Origin: Flavobacteriaceae bacterium CG_4_10_14_3_um_filter_33_47
GTDB lineage: Bacteria; Bacteroidota; Bacteroidia; Flavobacteriales; Flavobacteriaceae
Assembly: GCA_002784145.1 (NCBI GenBank)
Contig: PFKE01000061.1
Location: 1-56,298, forward strand
DNA length: 56,298 nucleotides
Direction: 5' to 3'
Both the position numbers and the translations under genes were made by a program. Position 1 is the stretch's first letter, and the number at the start of each line of letters is the position of its first letter. Shown piece by piece: positions 1 to 9,137 of this stretch. Below the pieces are notes generated by a model. It did not search any database. It was given only the letters and a program-made list of their open reading frames with translations, and had not been told where the DNA came from.

Positions 1-1
1 C

Positions 2-598
2 CGATTGAATCAAGAGAAAACCATAGCGGTTCATGGCGTTGGAACGTCGCCAATATTTAAACAGTTGCTTTTTGCAAACAAAGGGGAATTAAGTATTACC
101 GAACATGAATCTGGTGTTGGGCCAAGTGATCATACGTCTTTTTATTTAATGGACATTCCTGTCTTACATTTTTTTACTGGTCAGCATGAAGATTACCATA
201 AACCATCTGATGATGCTGAAAAGTTGAATTATGAAGGCATGGAAACCATTTCCCAGTTCATATTGGACATTATAACCGAATTAAATGATGATGGCAAGAT
301 TGCCTTTAAAAAGACTAAAAATGAAAGTCAAGATGTTCCTGCATTTAAAGTAACTTTAGGAGTTGTTCCAGATTATTTGTATAATGGAAAAGGTATGCGA
401 ATTGATGGTGTGAGCGAAGATAAACCAGCTCAAAAAGCAGGCATGCAAAAAGGAGATATTGTTATTAAAATGGGAGATTTTGCGGTTGAAGATATGATGA
501 GTTACATGAAATCTCTAGGGAAGTTTGAAAAAGGAAACACTACTAAAGTTCAAATAAAACGCAACGAGGAAATCATAGAGTTGGAGGTAACTTTCTAG
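2..598 (+). CDS. M28-family metallopeptidase with C-terminal PDZ domain (5' truncated)
   Basis: This is the C-terminal part of a zinc aminopeptidase-like protein; the reading frame is open to the window edge, so the start lies outside. The visible part has the end of the peptidase domain with SDHTSF and the segment FTGQHEDYHKPSDD, whose histidine is the last zinc ligand in M28 enzymes. From about codon 110 of the visible part a PDZ domain follows, with GMRIDGVSEDKPAQKAGM and GDIVIKMGD typical of PDZ folds. M28-plus-PDZ proteins are common exported peptidases in Bacteroidota. The TTG at 5 is internal, not a start. It converges on the glycosyltransferase that ends 9 bases downstream. Family assignment is firm; substrate is unknown. 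Confidence 0.85.
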   Translation, partial: RLNQEKTIAVHGVGTSPIFKQLLFANKGELSITEHESGVGPSDHTSFYLMDIPVLHFFTGQHEDYHKPSDDAEKLNYEGMETISQFILDIITELNDDGKIAFKKTKNESQDVPAFKVTLGVVPDYLYNGKGMRIDGVSEDKPAQKAGMQKGDIVIKMGDFAVEDMMSYMKSLGKFEKGNTTKVQIKRNEEIIELEVTF

Positions 599-607
599 TA
601 GGTATTT

Positions 608-2098
608 TTATGCTTTTGAAGTAACAGATTTTAAAAACACATACCCAAAACCAACAAACAACATCAAGTGAAATGGAAACAAACCAAAGTCGCCGCCTTG
701 GTTTCCAACAATAAAGGCACTGTACATTCCAAAAGCAAAGTAAAGCATTAAAATACCTTCAAAAATAACATTAAGTGAAATGCTTTTTTTAATGTATTTA
801 TTGTCTTTCCAACTGTCTTTTAAAGAGTTTATATTAAATTTAGGAGTGCGAATAAATTCACTTTTTTTACCAAAATGACCTTCTAAAACGGCTATGGAAT
901 TGTGTAAGGAAAAGCCCATAGCAATAGAGAAAAAGGTAAAAAACATCCCTATATATTTAATAAAATTTTTAATGCCGCTTCCGTAGATTCTTTTATACAT
1001 AATCCAGTAGCAAACAAAGAAAATGATGGTACTAACCACAAAGAAACTCATCACATAAAAGTAAGGTTTTAAATGGGCATATTCATTTTTTATGTAGAGC
1101 ATTGGTATGCTTAAAACAGCCACAATTAACACGTTTAAAAACATGGTGCTGTTTAACAAATGCAAAACACCGTGAACCTTTGTTTTATTTGAAATCGAGT
1201 TGCTTTTTAAAACACGCCAAAGCATTTTTTTAAAATTCTCTGCACCACCTTTATTCCACCTAAATTGCTGTGATCTTGCAGCGCTAATAATAACGGGTAA
1301 TTCTGCAGGTGTTTCGACGTCTTCAAGATATTTGAATTTCCAGTTTTTAAGTTGTGCCCTGTAACTTAAGTCAAGGTCTTCCGTTAAGGTATCGCCTTCC
1401 CAGTTTCCAGCATCAATAATGCATGTTTTTCTCCAAATACCTGCTGTTCCATTAAAATTAATGAAATGTCCTTTGCTATTTCTACCAACTTGTTCCAGTG
1501 TAAAATGTGCATCAAGTGCAAAAGCTTGAATTTTGGTAAGAATGGAATAGTTTCTGTTAATGTGGCCCCAACGGGTTTGAACTACACCAATATTTTTATC
1601 CTTAAAATAAGGGACAGTGCGCTTTAACCAATCTTTTTCCGGAAGAAAATCTGAATCAAAAATGGCAATAAATTCACCTTTTGCTACTTTTAAACCTTCT
1701 TTAAGTGCACCAGCTTTAAAGCCACTTCTATCGGTTCTGGTAATTTGTTTAATGTCTAAACCCTGTTGTTTCAACTTTTCAATTTGATCAAAAGTTGTTT
1801 TTATGGTTTCATCGGTTGAGTCATCTAAAACTTGTATTTCTAGTTTGTTTTTTGGATAATCCATAAGCGCAATATTATCCAATAGGCGTTCCATAACGTA
1901 CATTTCGTTATAAACTGGAAGTTGTATGGTTACATATGGAATCTCATCAGGCTTAGAAAAGTCTATTGTTTCTACCTTATTCGTTTTCTTTTTTGAAGCC
2001 AAATAATTGAATAACAAGTTTAGTTGAGCTAATGCATACATAAAGATGAGCAGTAGTGCAACGGTGTAAACAACAATAGTTAAGGTAACAAAAAACAT
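608..2098 (-). CDS. Processive GT2 glycosyltransferase (CslA/cellulose synthase-like membrane protein)
   Basis: An inner-membrane family 2 glycosyltransferase of 496 residues. The visible motif set is that of processive beta-glycan synthases: DDSTDE (D92/D93), DSD at 148-150, TED with D241, and QQFRW at 277-281, the QxxRW motif that binds the growing chain. One membrane segment lies at the N terminus (about 3-30) and several between 310 and 490. Overall arrangement resembles CslA (glucomannan synthase) and cellulose synthase catalytic subunits, but no PilZ domain is present. It follows the smaller GT2 gene after one base, so the two are almost certainly co-transcribed. A GH113-type glycosidase is encoded about 4 kb away. 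The sugar donor cannot be read from sequence; mannose or glucose are the likeliest. Confidence 0.82.
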   Translation of the reverse strand: MFFVTLTIVVYTVALLLIFMYALAQLNLLFNYLASKKKTNKVETIDFSKPDEIPYVTIQLPVYNEMYVMERLLDNIALMDYPKNKLEIQVLDDSTDETIKTTFDQIEKLKQQGLDIKQITRTDRSGFKAGALKEGLKVAKGEFIAIFDSDFLPEKDWLKRTVPYFKDKNIGVVQTRWGHINRNYSILTKIQAFALDAHFTLEQVGRNSKGHFINFNGTAGIWRKTCIIDAGNWEGDTLTEDLDLSYRAQLKNWKFKYLEDVETPAELPVIISAARSQQFRWNKGGAENFKKMLWRVLKSNSISNKTKVHGVLHLLNSTMFLNVLIVAVLSIPMLYIKNEYAHLKPYFYVMSFFVVSTIIFFVCYWIMYKRIYGSGIKNFIKYIGMFFTFFSIAMGFSLHNSIAVLEGHFGKKSEFIRTPKFNINSLKDSWKDNKYIKKSISLNVIFEGILMLYFAFGMYSAFIVGNQGGDFGLFPFHLMLFVGFGYVFLKSVTSKA

Positions 2099-2099
2099 T

Positions 2100-2786
2100 T
2101 TATAAACTGTATTTAAAAATCCAACTTAAAATTTTAAAGCCTGCAAAGATACTACCTTTTAGGGTTCCTGATACTTTTGAGATACCAATTCTTTGTCTGT
2201 ATTTAACCGGAATTTCAACATAACTCAGTTTTTGTTTCACTGCCTTTAATTGCATTTCAACTGTCCAGCCATAGGTTTTATCTTTCATGTGCAAAGCTAC
2301 TAACTTTTCGTATTTTATGGCTCTGAAAGGGCCTAAATCTGTAAAGCGAGCGCCATATAATATTCTCATTAAAAAAGTAGCCAGCCAATTTCCGAAAACC
2401 TGTTGAGGTGTCATGGAATGTGCAGCTCTTAACTCTTTTTTGCGGGCACCAATAACTAAATCTGTATTGTTCTTGATTATGGGTTCTACTAGTTTTAAAA
2501 GCTCTTCAGGATAATCACTGTAATCACCATCCAAAAAAACAATAATGTCTGGTTTTTTTGTTTGATTTGAAATGTAATCCATGGCTTTTAAACAAGCATA
2601 GCCATAACCTTTTTTGGTTTCGGTTAAAACAGTTGCTCCAGCATTTATAGCATTTTTTGCTGTATCATCATTGGAATTGTTGTCGACAACGATAACTTCA
2701 TCAACAATGGTTGGAATGTCTTTAATTACATTTGCTATTGAATCTTCTTCATTGTAAGCAGGAATGATGACCTTAATTTTGGGCAT
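2100..2786 (-). CDS. GT2 glycosyltransferase, polyprenyl-phosphate/DPM1-like
   Basis: A 228-residue family 2 glycosyltransferase. The N terminus has IIPAYNEEDSI, then VVDNNSNDDT, and the metal-binding DGD at 86-88. Length and motifs fit the dolichol-phosphate mannosyltransferase/polyprenyl-phosphate glycosyltransferase group, which charges a lipid carrier with one sugar. The C terminus has only a weakly hydrophobic tail rather than clear membrane helices. The gene is first in a two-gene transcript with the CslA-like synthase (one-base gap), and a TACTTTTG element lies just upstream of the start. The pairing suggests both act on the same surface glycan or glycolipid, which is inference. Confidence 0.8.
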   Translation of the reverse strand: MPKIKVIIPAYNEEDSIANVIKDIPTIVDEVIVVDNNSNDDTAKNAINAGATVLTETKKGYGYACLKAMDYISNQTKKPDIIVFLDGDYSDYPEELLKLVEPIIKNNTDLVIGARKKELRAAHSMTPQQVFGNWLATFLMRILYGARFTDLGPFRAIKYEKLVALHMKDKTYGWTVEMQLKAVKQKLSYVEIPVKYRQRIGISKVSGTLKGSIFAGFKILSWIFKYSL

Positions 2787-2807
2787 AAAGTATTAACTTT
2801 AAAGTTG

Positions 2808-2815
2808 CAAAAGTA
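2808..2815 (-). promoter_or_regulatory. Candidate -7 promoter element for the GT2 pair
   Basis: On the minus strand this reads TACTTTTG, an exact match to the Bacteroidetes -7 consensus TAnnTTTG, 21 bases upstream of the glycosyltransferase start at 2786. I see no good -33 TTTG at the usual spacing, so the call is moderate. Confidence 0.4.
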
Positions 2816-2834
2816 CAATACTTTTATGAATATT

Positions 2835-4433
2835 TTAACGTTTTATCAAATCGATTAAGTTTATGTCATTTCCCAATAAAATATCGTTTGAATTGATTCG
2901 GCCTTCCAAAGTTCCGTTCTCTAATTTTAAAACACCTCTAGGGCAAACGGCACTGCAAACGCCACAGCCAACGCAACTGGAACGCACTATGTTTTCTCCT
3001 TTTTGCGCATAGGCTCTAACATCAATGCCCATCTCGCAATAGGTGGAGCAATTACCACAGGAAATGCATTGTCCACCGTTAGTAGTTATTCTGAATTTTG
3101 AAAATAACCGTTGTTGAAAACCTAATATGGCAGCCATTGGACAACCAAAACGACACCAAACCCGATTGCCTAAGATAGGGTAGAAACCTGTTCCAATTAC
3201 GCCAGAGAAAATGGATCCTATATACAATCCGTATGCTGAGCGTAAACTACTGGCTTTTATTAAAAAAATCTCATCGGTTGTTCCCGTATAATGCATGATG
3301 AATAAAGCGGCAATGACTATAAAATAACCATAAGCACCATAACGGGCATCTTTACCTAATTCTTTTCTTTTAAATAGCATTACTAGGGCAAACACTAAGG
3401 TTAAAAACACGCCAACACTTGTTAAAAACGTGCTTTGCGTTAACCAAAATTTACTAGAATCTTTACCTAAATAGGTGTAAATCATAGCGGTGGTCATTAT
3501 GACCGAAAAGACTAAAACGGTATGAATCAACCAACGCTCAAGTTTCCAAGCCGAAAGTTTTTTACTGCTTAATTGTCTAAAAGAATCGCCCGCGGTTTCG
3601 GCTAACGCACCACAACCACAAACCCATGAACAATACCAGCGTTTTCCATATTTATAAGTAAGAATTGGGGATACTACAAAAATGGATATCACCCCAAAAA
3701 CAAGCATTAATAACCCTAAAGATCCAGAGGATAGCAAACCGTTTATTGACCAACTATCAAACAGATAATAGTTTAAGGGCCACATACTTTTTAAATCGTA
3801 ATAAGGTAAATTATAATTAGGGCTCTGGTTTAGTCGAGACATAAACTCAGGAATTAAAAACGCAAAGCCTAATTGAAAAAACATCACAGAAGCTGTACGC
3901 AATTGTTCGTAACGGTTGTGTCGATATTTTAGCATGAATTTATAACCGAATACTAAAATAGCCAAGGTATAAAGTGTACCATAAACAAACCACTGGCTTG
4001 CAGGGTTTCCACTTAATAACTTGCTTAGTGGGTCGAATAAAGCAATCAAACCTGTGTTTGGTAATCCGTTTGATGCTAGTCCTAAATATTGTGGAATAAA
4101 ATAAAGGACTATGTAAAAACTTGTTAATATTATGCCGGTTATCCAACCTAATGTACCACGTGATGAGATAGATTTAAAAAATACACCATCGTTTTTTATG
4201 CCTTTTGGTTTTGTTAAATAGGCATTATTTGAATATAATATGGTGCCCAATGTTATCAATCCTAACGAACTGATTAAAAATAAAGCTTTGTTAGGGAGGT
4301 TGGTGTTGAAAATAGCCAGCAAAAAAATAAAAAGGCCAAGGACTCCAAAAGTAATGGCTGTTTTTTGTTTTATGGAAAGATTAGTGCCTTCAGGGTTTGC
4401 TAAAGACATACTTTGATTTGTTTGAGAATTCAT
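2835..4433 (-). CDS. Polytopic membrane 4Fe-4S ferredoxin protein (NapH/CcoG/NosR-like)
   Basis: A 532-residue membrane protein carrying iron-sulfur centres. Many hydrophobic helices run from about 25 to 435. WYCSWVCGCGALAE and WCRFGCPMAA are Cys motifs of the type found in the NapH/CcoG/NosR group. At the C terminus two classic 4Fe-4S motifs follow: CxxCxxCxxxC at 456/459/462/466 and at 487/490/493/497, the latter followed by P. Such proteins pass electrons between membrane carriers and soluble partners. Its start codon overlaps the stop of the FAD oxidoreductase by one base, so the two are translationally coupled and probably form an electron-transfer pair. The partner pathway is not shown by sequence; it sits near an arsenosugar cluster. 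Exact family name uncertain. Confidence 0.75.
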   Translation of the reverse strand: MNSQTNQSMSLANPEGTNLSIKQKTAITFGVLGLFIFLLAIFNTNLPNKALFLISSLGLITLGTILYSNNAYLTKPKGIKNDGVFFKSISSRGTLGWITGIILTSFYIVLYFIPQYLGLASNGLPNTGLIALFDPLSKLLSGNPASQWFVYGTLYTLAILVFGYKFMLKYRHNRYEQLRTASVMFFQLGFAFLIPEFMSRLNQSPNYNLPYYDLKSMWPLNYYLFDSWSINGLLSSGSLGLLMLVFGVISIFVVSPILTYKYGKRWYCSWVCGCGALAETAGDSFRQLSSKKLSAWKLERWLIHTVLVFSVIMTTAMIYTYLGKDSSKFWLTQSTFLTSVGVFLTLVFALVMLFKRKELGKDARYGAYGYFIVIAALFIMHYTGTTDEIFLIKASSLRSAYGLYIGSIFSGVIGTGFYPILGNRVWCRFGCPMAAILGFQQRLFSKFRITTNGGQCISCGNCSTYCEMGIDVRAYAQKGENIVRSSCVGCGVCSAVCPRGVLKLENGTLEGRINSNDILLGNDINLIDLIKR

Positions 4434-5740
4434 TAAGAAATTGTTTGAATTTGAAGTTGGTTAGAGTAAGCTTTTAAAATGTCTTGCTCATAATGTTTGT
4501 AAAATTCTGGATCAAAATTAGCGTCGCTTAAATGATTAATCACATAATCCATGGTCCGTTTTTCGTTGAGCCAGGTATTAAAAACTTCATGGCGCATTCT
4601 TATTCCAAAGTTGTTTATTCCAATAAATTCATTACTTATGGTATGATATTCAATGGTAATACACTTAGTGTCGTCTTTATGCTTCCAATGAAAATGGGCA
4701 TGATTTTCCTTGGGTTTGGCAAATACCCAGCCATAGGTTTGGTATTCTATATCAAAAAATTTAGCCGAATTAAACCAATGCCCAGGATTGTAGGGTGTTT
4801 TATGGCCACAAATAGTTTGGGCTAAAGTTTCTCCCATCATCCTACCGGTGTACCAAACAGCTTCAACTGGTCTTCTAAGGCCTATAGCTTTGCGTTGTTC
4901 GGCGCAATCGCCAATAGCGTAAACATCAGGGATATTGGTTTCTAGATATTTATTTACCAAAACCCCTTTATTTGTTTCAATATTAGAAGATTTTATAAAG
5001 TTTATATTGGGCGAGACTCCAGCAGTTAGTCCAACAACATTACACGGAATTTCTTCGCCTGTTTCTTCAATAATGATTGATTTTACTTGTCCGTTTTTGT
5101 CTGAAATTATTTCTTTTAAATTGGATGATAATCGTAAATCTATATGATGGTTTTTAATATGCCGGTTAATCATTTCGCTTTCGGCATTTGGTAAAACACC
5201 ATTCCAAAAACTCGATTCTCTAACTAAAAAAGTAACTGGAATATTTCTGGAATTGAGCATTTCTGCCAATTCAATGCCTATTAATCCACCACCAACAATA
5301 ACCGCTCGTTTGCAAACCAAGTTGTTTGGAGCATAGGTTTCTAGTTGTTCTAAATCTTGTTTATGGTACATTCCCATCACACCTTTTAAGTCTTGTCCAG
5401 GCCAACCGTATTTATTGGGTTTGCTACCTGTAGCAATAATAAGCTTGTCATAGCTTAGTGATTGACCATCTTTAAAGTAAAGCGTTTTAGTGTTGGTATC
5501 AATGGTTTTTACAAAGCCATTAACCAAGGCTAAGTTGTTTTTCTCCCAAAACCAGTTCTCATAAGGTTGTGTATGTTCAAACTTCATATGGCCCATATAC
5601 ACATACATAAGTGCGGTTCTAGAGAAAAAATAATCGGTTTCGGAAGAAATAATGCTAATTGGTTTATTGGAAAGTTTACGAATGTGCCTAGCAGCTGTAA
5701 CGCCAGCAATTCCGTTTCCAATAATAACGATATGCTCCAT
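4433..5740 (-). CDS. NAD(P)/FAD-dependent pyridine nucleotide-disulfide-type oxidoreductase
   Basis: A flavoprotein of 435 residues starting at the ATG at 5740. A longer frame would start at TTG 5770, but the ATG puts the FAD-binding GxGxxG (GNGIAG, 8-13) right at the N terminus, as in the family. A second dinucleotide fold follows at about residue 150 (VIVGGGLIGIELAE) and the FAD-binding IYAIGDCAE near 280. The C-terminal 90 residues are not the usual dimerisation domain of disulfide reductases, and no redox-active CxxxxC pair is seen near the N terminus, so it resembles NADH-rubredoxin/nitrite reductase-type flavoproteins. It is coupled by a one-base overlap to the 4Fe-4S membrane protein, its probable redox partner. 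The electron acceptor is unknown. Confidence 0.8.
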   Translation of the reverse strand: MEHIVIIGNGIAGVTAARHIRKLSNKPISIISSETDYFFSRTALMYVYMGHMKFEHTQPYENWFWEKNNLALVNGFVKTIDTNTKTLYFKDGQSLSYDKLIIATGSKPNKYGWPGQDLKGVMGMYHKQDLEQLETYAPNNLVCKRAVIVGGGLIGIELAEMLNSRNIPVTFLVRESSFWNGVLPNAESEMINRHIKNHHIDLRLSSNLKEIISDKNGQVKSIIIEETGEEIPCNVVGLTAGVSPNINFIKSSNIETNKGVLVNKYLETNIPDVYAIGDCAEQRKAIGLRRPVEAVWYTGRMMGETLAQTICGHKTPYNPGHWFNSAKFFDIEYQTYGWVFAKPKENHAHFHWKHKDDTKCITIEYHTISNEFIGINNFGIRMRHEVFNTWLNEKRTMDYVINHLSDANFDPEFYKHYEQDILKAYSNQLQIQTIS

Positions 5741-5833
5741 AAAATAATTTAATTTAAGTTTCTGTCGCAAGATTTGTTAAAACCTTAAAACAATTGCTTC
5801 AGTTTCCGTAAATTTAAAAATTAATATAAACTT

Positions 5834-6841
5834 ATGAGGCTTATTTATGTTATTTATTTGTTTCTTTTATTGAGTTCTTGCGCCATGACCACGCCATTTC
5901 CAACCAAGATAAATGGGGTAAGTTTTGTAGCTTCCAGAGATTCTATTTCAGACAAGCATGTCCAACCTATGTTAGATTTTCATGCCAATTACGCATCGGT
6001 CATGCCTTTTGGTTTTATTCGAGACATATCGCATCCTGAAATTCAATATAATTCTAACAGACAATGGTTTGGAGAAACAAAAGTGGGCGTAAAGCAATAT
6101 GTTAATACTCTTAAAAAGGAAGGCCTTTTTGTTATGATGAAACCTCAGATTTGGGTTTGGAGAGGAGAATTTACTGGAAATATTAAAATGGCGACTGAAG
6201 AAGATTGGAGGTCTTTAGAAGATTCTTACACTAAGTTTATTTTGGACTATGCATTAGTTGCTCAAGAGGTGCATGTAGATATTTTCTGTATTGGGACAGA
6301 GTTGGAAAATTTTATTGACAAACGGCCTAATTACTGGAAGCAACTTATTAAAGATATTAGGCAGGTGTATTATGGTAAATTAACCTATGCTGCTAATTGG
6401 AATGAATATACCAAGACTTCTTTTTGGGAAGATTTAGATTATATAGGCATTGATGGGTATTTTCCTGTAAGTGACTTAAAAACACCAACGGTTGAAGATT
6501 GTAAAATAGGTTTGGAACCTTGGAAAAAGGAAATAAAAAGCTATTATGATACTTTTAAAAAGCCCATTATTTTTACAGAATTTGGCTATAGAAGTGTGGA
6601 TTTTTCAGGAAAACAACCATGGCGATCAGATAGAGAAATGGTCGAGGTAAATTTAGAGGCCCAAACCAATGCAACACAAGCCTTTTTTGAAACTTTTTGG
6701 AATGAGGATTGGGTAGCAGGTGGTTTTATTTGGAAATGGTTTCACAATCACGAACAAGCCGGTGGTGTCCAAGACTCTCAGTTTACACCTCAAAATAAGC
6801 CTGCAAACAACATTGTGCTGCACTATTTTTCAAACTATTAA
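5834..6841 (+). CDS. GH113-like glycoside hydrolase lipoprotein (TIM barrel)
   Basis: A 335-residue lipoprotein: residues 1-15 are a signal peptide and C16 follows LLSS, a lipobox. The body looks like a GH113/GTA-type TIM barrel: MKPQIWVWRGEF, IGTELENF and IIFTEFGYRS are visible. By analogy with clan GH-A, E156 or E158 would be the acid/base and E249 the nucleophile. GH113 enzymes characterised so far are beta-mannanases. It is the only plus-strand gene between 0.6 and 14.3 kb, divergent from the oxidoreductase gene, and it converges on the CarboxypepD_reg gene with a 5-base gap. With the CslA-like synthase nearby, a synthase-hydrolase relation to a surface beta-glycan is possible, but this is inference. 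Confidence 0.75.
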   Translation: MRLIYVIYLFLLLSSCAMTTPFPTKINGVSFVASRDSISDKHVQPMLDFHANYASVMPFGFIRDISHPEIQYNSNRQWFGETKVGVKQYVNTLKKEGLFVMMKPQIWVWRGEFTGNIKMATEEDWRSLEDSYTKFILDYALVAQEVHVDIFCIGTELENFIDKRPNYWKQLIKDIRQVYYGKLTYAANWNEYTKTSFWEDLDYIGIDGYFPVSDLKTPTVEDCKIGLEPWKKEIKSYYDTFKKPIIFTEFGYRSVDFSGKQPWRSDREMVEVNLEAQTNATQAFFETFWNEDWVAGGFIWKWFHNHEQAGGVQDSQFTPQNKPANNIVLHYFSNY

Positions 6842-6846
6842 TGGGA

Positions 6847-8361
6847 TTATTTTATGCTTTTAAATTCTGTAATAGCACGATTGGGTTCAATAACGTGATA
6901 ACCTTTCCAGAACTGCGGGTCGTATGCCGGCAGATAAATAGGTTCTACTTTAGGTTTTTCTTCTAAAGTTGAATACATGGTTTCTGAAATGGACTGATTT
7001 TCAAAAATAACGAGTTCTTTTTTTTCTGTGTTAGAAACCATGAAATGAATTTTTGATGATAATTCGTTCTGTTTTCTTCTTCCTTTTGTATGTTTGTTTT
7101 TTTCTATAATTTTTAAAGGTCTTTTAATTCCGAATGTATTTCCTTGCTCTACTTCTGCGTATTTAAGGGAGTATTTATTGGTGCTGCTTTTCGCATAAAT
7201 CAGCGTTCCCTTTTTAAGGTAAATTTTGTAAGATATCCCTAAAAGTCTAAAATCCTTTAAGGGTCTTACATTTTCGTAATCTACTCTAACAATGGCAAAA
7301 TCTTCTGTATTAATGTATAAAATACCTTTGTAATCTTCTTTTCCTTTGGGGGTAAAGCTAATTTTATAAACAAAATTATCGTTTAAAAAACTGTAGTCTT
7401 CTATGTTAAAGATATATCTGTTTGGCTTTTCCAAGAAATTTAAATAGCTGTCTTCAAAAATAAAACTATTGTGTTGGATTCTTGAAATAGATTGCTTTCT
7501 ATATTTTAAAAAGTTCTTCTTCCGTTCTTGTTCTTCTTTCTTTTTTTCTTCAACAATGGCATTGGTTTCCTTCTCTTCGTTGGTTTCAAAAAGTGTAGAA
7601 TCTATATCTTGCTTGGTTCCAAAAATACCCGACTTTATTTTAAAGTAAGAATCGCGTTTTATGTATTTTTTTAAAATGCTGTTAAACCGTTCTTCATAGT
7701 CGTTAAAGGTAATTTCATTGTTTTTGTCGTATAAATGAGAGGCTTTTATAATATCTAACTTTTGAGATTCTAAGACTCCAGATTTTCCATATAAGTTGGC
7801 CAAGATTTCGGTATAATCATCAGCATTCTTTGGCATATCTTTTAAGATACTATCAATAAATGATTGATTTAATTCGGGTATGGTTGAATGGTTTATTTTA
7901 ACATCATGCTTTAAAATATTGGTAAAGTAAGAAGCTCTATAAAATAAGGTGCTTTTTATAAAATCCTTGTCGTAATTGGCTTTTAAGTTATGGTATGTTT
8001 TTTCAATAATTTCTTGGGTTGAATAATTTTTATTGGTAATCAATATTTCTTTAAGATCAATGGATTTTGGTTGTATAAAAACCAGACTGTCTGTAAATTT
8101 ATCAGCGGCAAGCCGTTTGGTTTCATAACCTAAGCAGCTTATAAATAAAGTGTCGTTTTGTGTAGGTGTTTTGGTTAAGTACATTTGAAAATAACCATTT
8201 TCGTTACTGATTATGCCCGAGACGTTGTTTAAAGAAATGGTAGCATATGGCAAGGGTTTTTGTGAGCTGGAGTCTATCAATTTGGCATTGATAGTTTGTT
8301 GGGATTTAACTGAATTAATAAAGCAAAACACTATAAAAACATATAACCCAAATGGTTTCAT
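6847..8361 (-). CDS. Exported protein with N-terminal CarboxypepD_reg-like domain
   Basis: A 504-residue exported protein. A signal peptide ends around residue 20 (NSVKSQQ), followed by a carboxypeptidase-regulatory-like beta domain at about 23-105 (NAKLIDSSSQKPLPYATISL, then SCLGYET). The remaining 400 residues have no enzyme motif I recognise; they resemble the large Bacteroidota family of envelope proteins in which this domain precedes an uncharacterised beta-rich region. A strongly charged stretch rich in E and K lies around 262-285. It stands 71 bases beyond the end of the arsenosugar-type glycosyltransferase gene, so it could be transcribed with that operon, but nothing in the sequence ties it to that pathway. 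Confidence 0.65.
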   Translation of the reverse strand: MKPFGLYVFIVFCFINSVKSQQTINAKLIDSSSQKPLPYATISLNNVSGIISNENGYFQMYLTKTPTQNDTLFISCLGYETKRLAADKFTDSLVFIQPKSIDLKEILITNKNYSTQEIIEKTYHNLKANYDKDFIKSTLFYRASYFTNILKHDVKINHSTIPELNQSFIDSILKDMPKNADDYTEILANLYGKSGVLESQKLDIIKASHLYDKNNEITFNDYEERFNSILKKYIKRDSYFKIKSGIFGTKQDIDSTLFETNEEKETNAIVEEKKKEEQERKKNFLKYRKQSISRIQHNSFIFEDSYLNFLEKPNRYIFNIEDYSFLNDNFVYKISFTPKGKEDYKGILYINTEDFAIVRVDYENVRPLKDFRLLGISYKIYLKKGTLIYAKSSTNKYSLKYAEVEQGNTFGIKRPLKIIEKNKHTKGRRKQNELSSKIHFMVSNTEKKELVIFENQSISETMYSTLEEKPKVEPIYLPAYDPQFWKGYHVIEPNRAITEFKSIK

Positions 8362-8432
8362 AAACTAATTTTTTATGAAAGTAATATTTATAGTAAAATG
8401 GGCATCAATTTTAAGATTTTATTAAGTGTTAT

Positions 8433-9137
8433 TTATGATTTGTTAGTACAAACGTTTTGAATATAATAGGCAAACAGATCTTTAGATGAAGCCCCTAACC
8501 AATGTTTTAGGTGAATAATAAGGTAATGGTATTGAAGTTTCCAAATGCCATGTTTTTTATACAATCTGGCAGATGTTGTTAAGTGTTTTTGTATAACCGT
8601 AAATTGTTTAATATTAAAAAGTTTTTTAATAAAAACATTATCTTCATAAATAAGATATTGCTCATCAAAACCTTTTAAGCTATCAAATAAGCTTTTAGTA
8701 ATAAAAAGACTTTGGTCGCCACCGCGGCAAATCCGCCATGGAAATTTAGTAAACCATCCCATAAGTTTGAGCCACCAATGGCTGCTATCAAATTTCATTT
8801 TAAAACACCCTGCTAAATGCCCGTTTATAACTTCATTAACGATAGAAGTGTCAAAATCTTTTGGAGGAAAAGAATCTGCATGTAAAAAATACAAAATATT
8901 TCCAGAGGCATGGTTGGCACCTACATTCATTTGTTTGGCACGTCCTTTATCAGAACTAATAAGGGTAAGGTTTTTAAATGTTGAAATAATATTTAAAGAT
9001 TCATCGGTACTGCCACCATCAACAATAATAATTTCCTTAATGTTTTCTTCAGAAGATGCTTCATTAAGATGTTTAATCAGTCTGTTTATGGTTTTAGCCT
9101 CATTAAGTATTGGAATAATGACTGAAATCTTAGTCAT
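8433..9137 (-). CDS. TIGR04283-type GT2 transferase of the arsenosugar/rSAM-selenodomain cluster
   Basis: A 234-residue family 2 glycosyltransferase. The N terminus has ISVIIPILNEAKTI, then VDGGSTDES and the divalent-metal motif LHADSFPP. Length, motifs and neighbourhood match the group named transferase 2, rSAM/selenodomain-associated (TIGR04283), now annotated as arsenosugar biosynthesis glycosyltransferase. Its start overlaps the end of the DUF547 gene by 8 bases, making it the last tightly linked gene of the operon. In the proposed pathway it would help join the arsenic-bearing ribose to an aglycone; no member's reaction is known to me, so the role is inferred. Confidence 0.82.
   Translation of the reverse strand: MTKISVIIPILNEAKTINRLIKHLNEASSEENIKEIIIVDGGSTDESLNIISTFKNLTLISSDKGRAKQMNVGANHASGNILYFLHADSFPPKDFDTSIVNEVINGHLAGCFKMKFDSSHWWLKLMGWFTKFPWRICRGGDQSLFITKSLFDSLKGFDEQYLIYEDNVFIKKLFNIKQFTVIQKHLTTSARLYKKHGIWKLQYHYLIIHLKHWLGASSKDLFAYYIQNVCTNKS

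Noticed and set aside
3940-4146. 68-codon frame within the 4Fe-4S membrane protein gene
   Set aside because: Same strand, other frame, composition not protein-like; a shadow.
4433-5770. Longer start (TTG at 5770) for the FAD oxidoreductase
   Set aside because: It adds ten residues before the FAD-binding fold; ATG 5740 fits the family.
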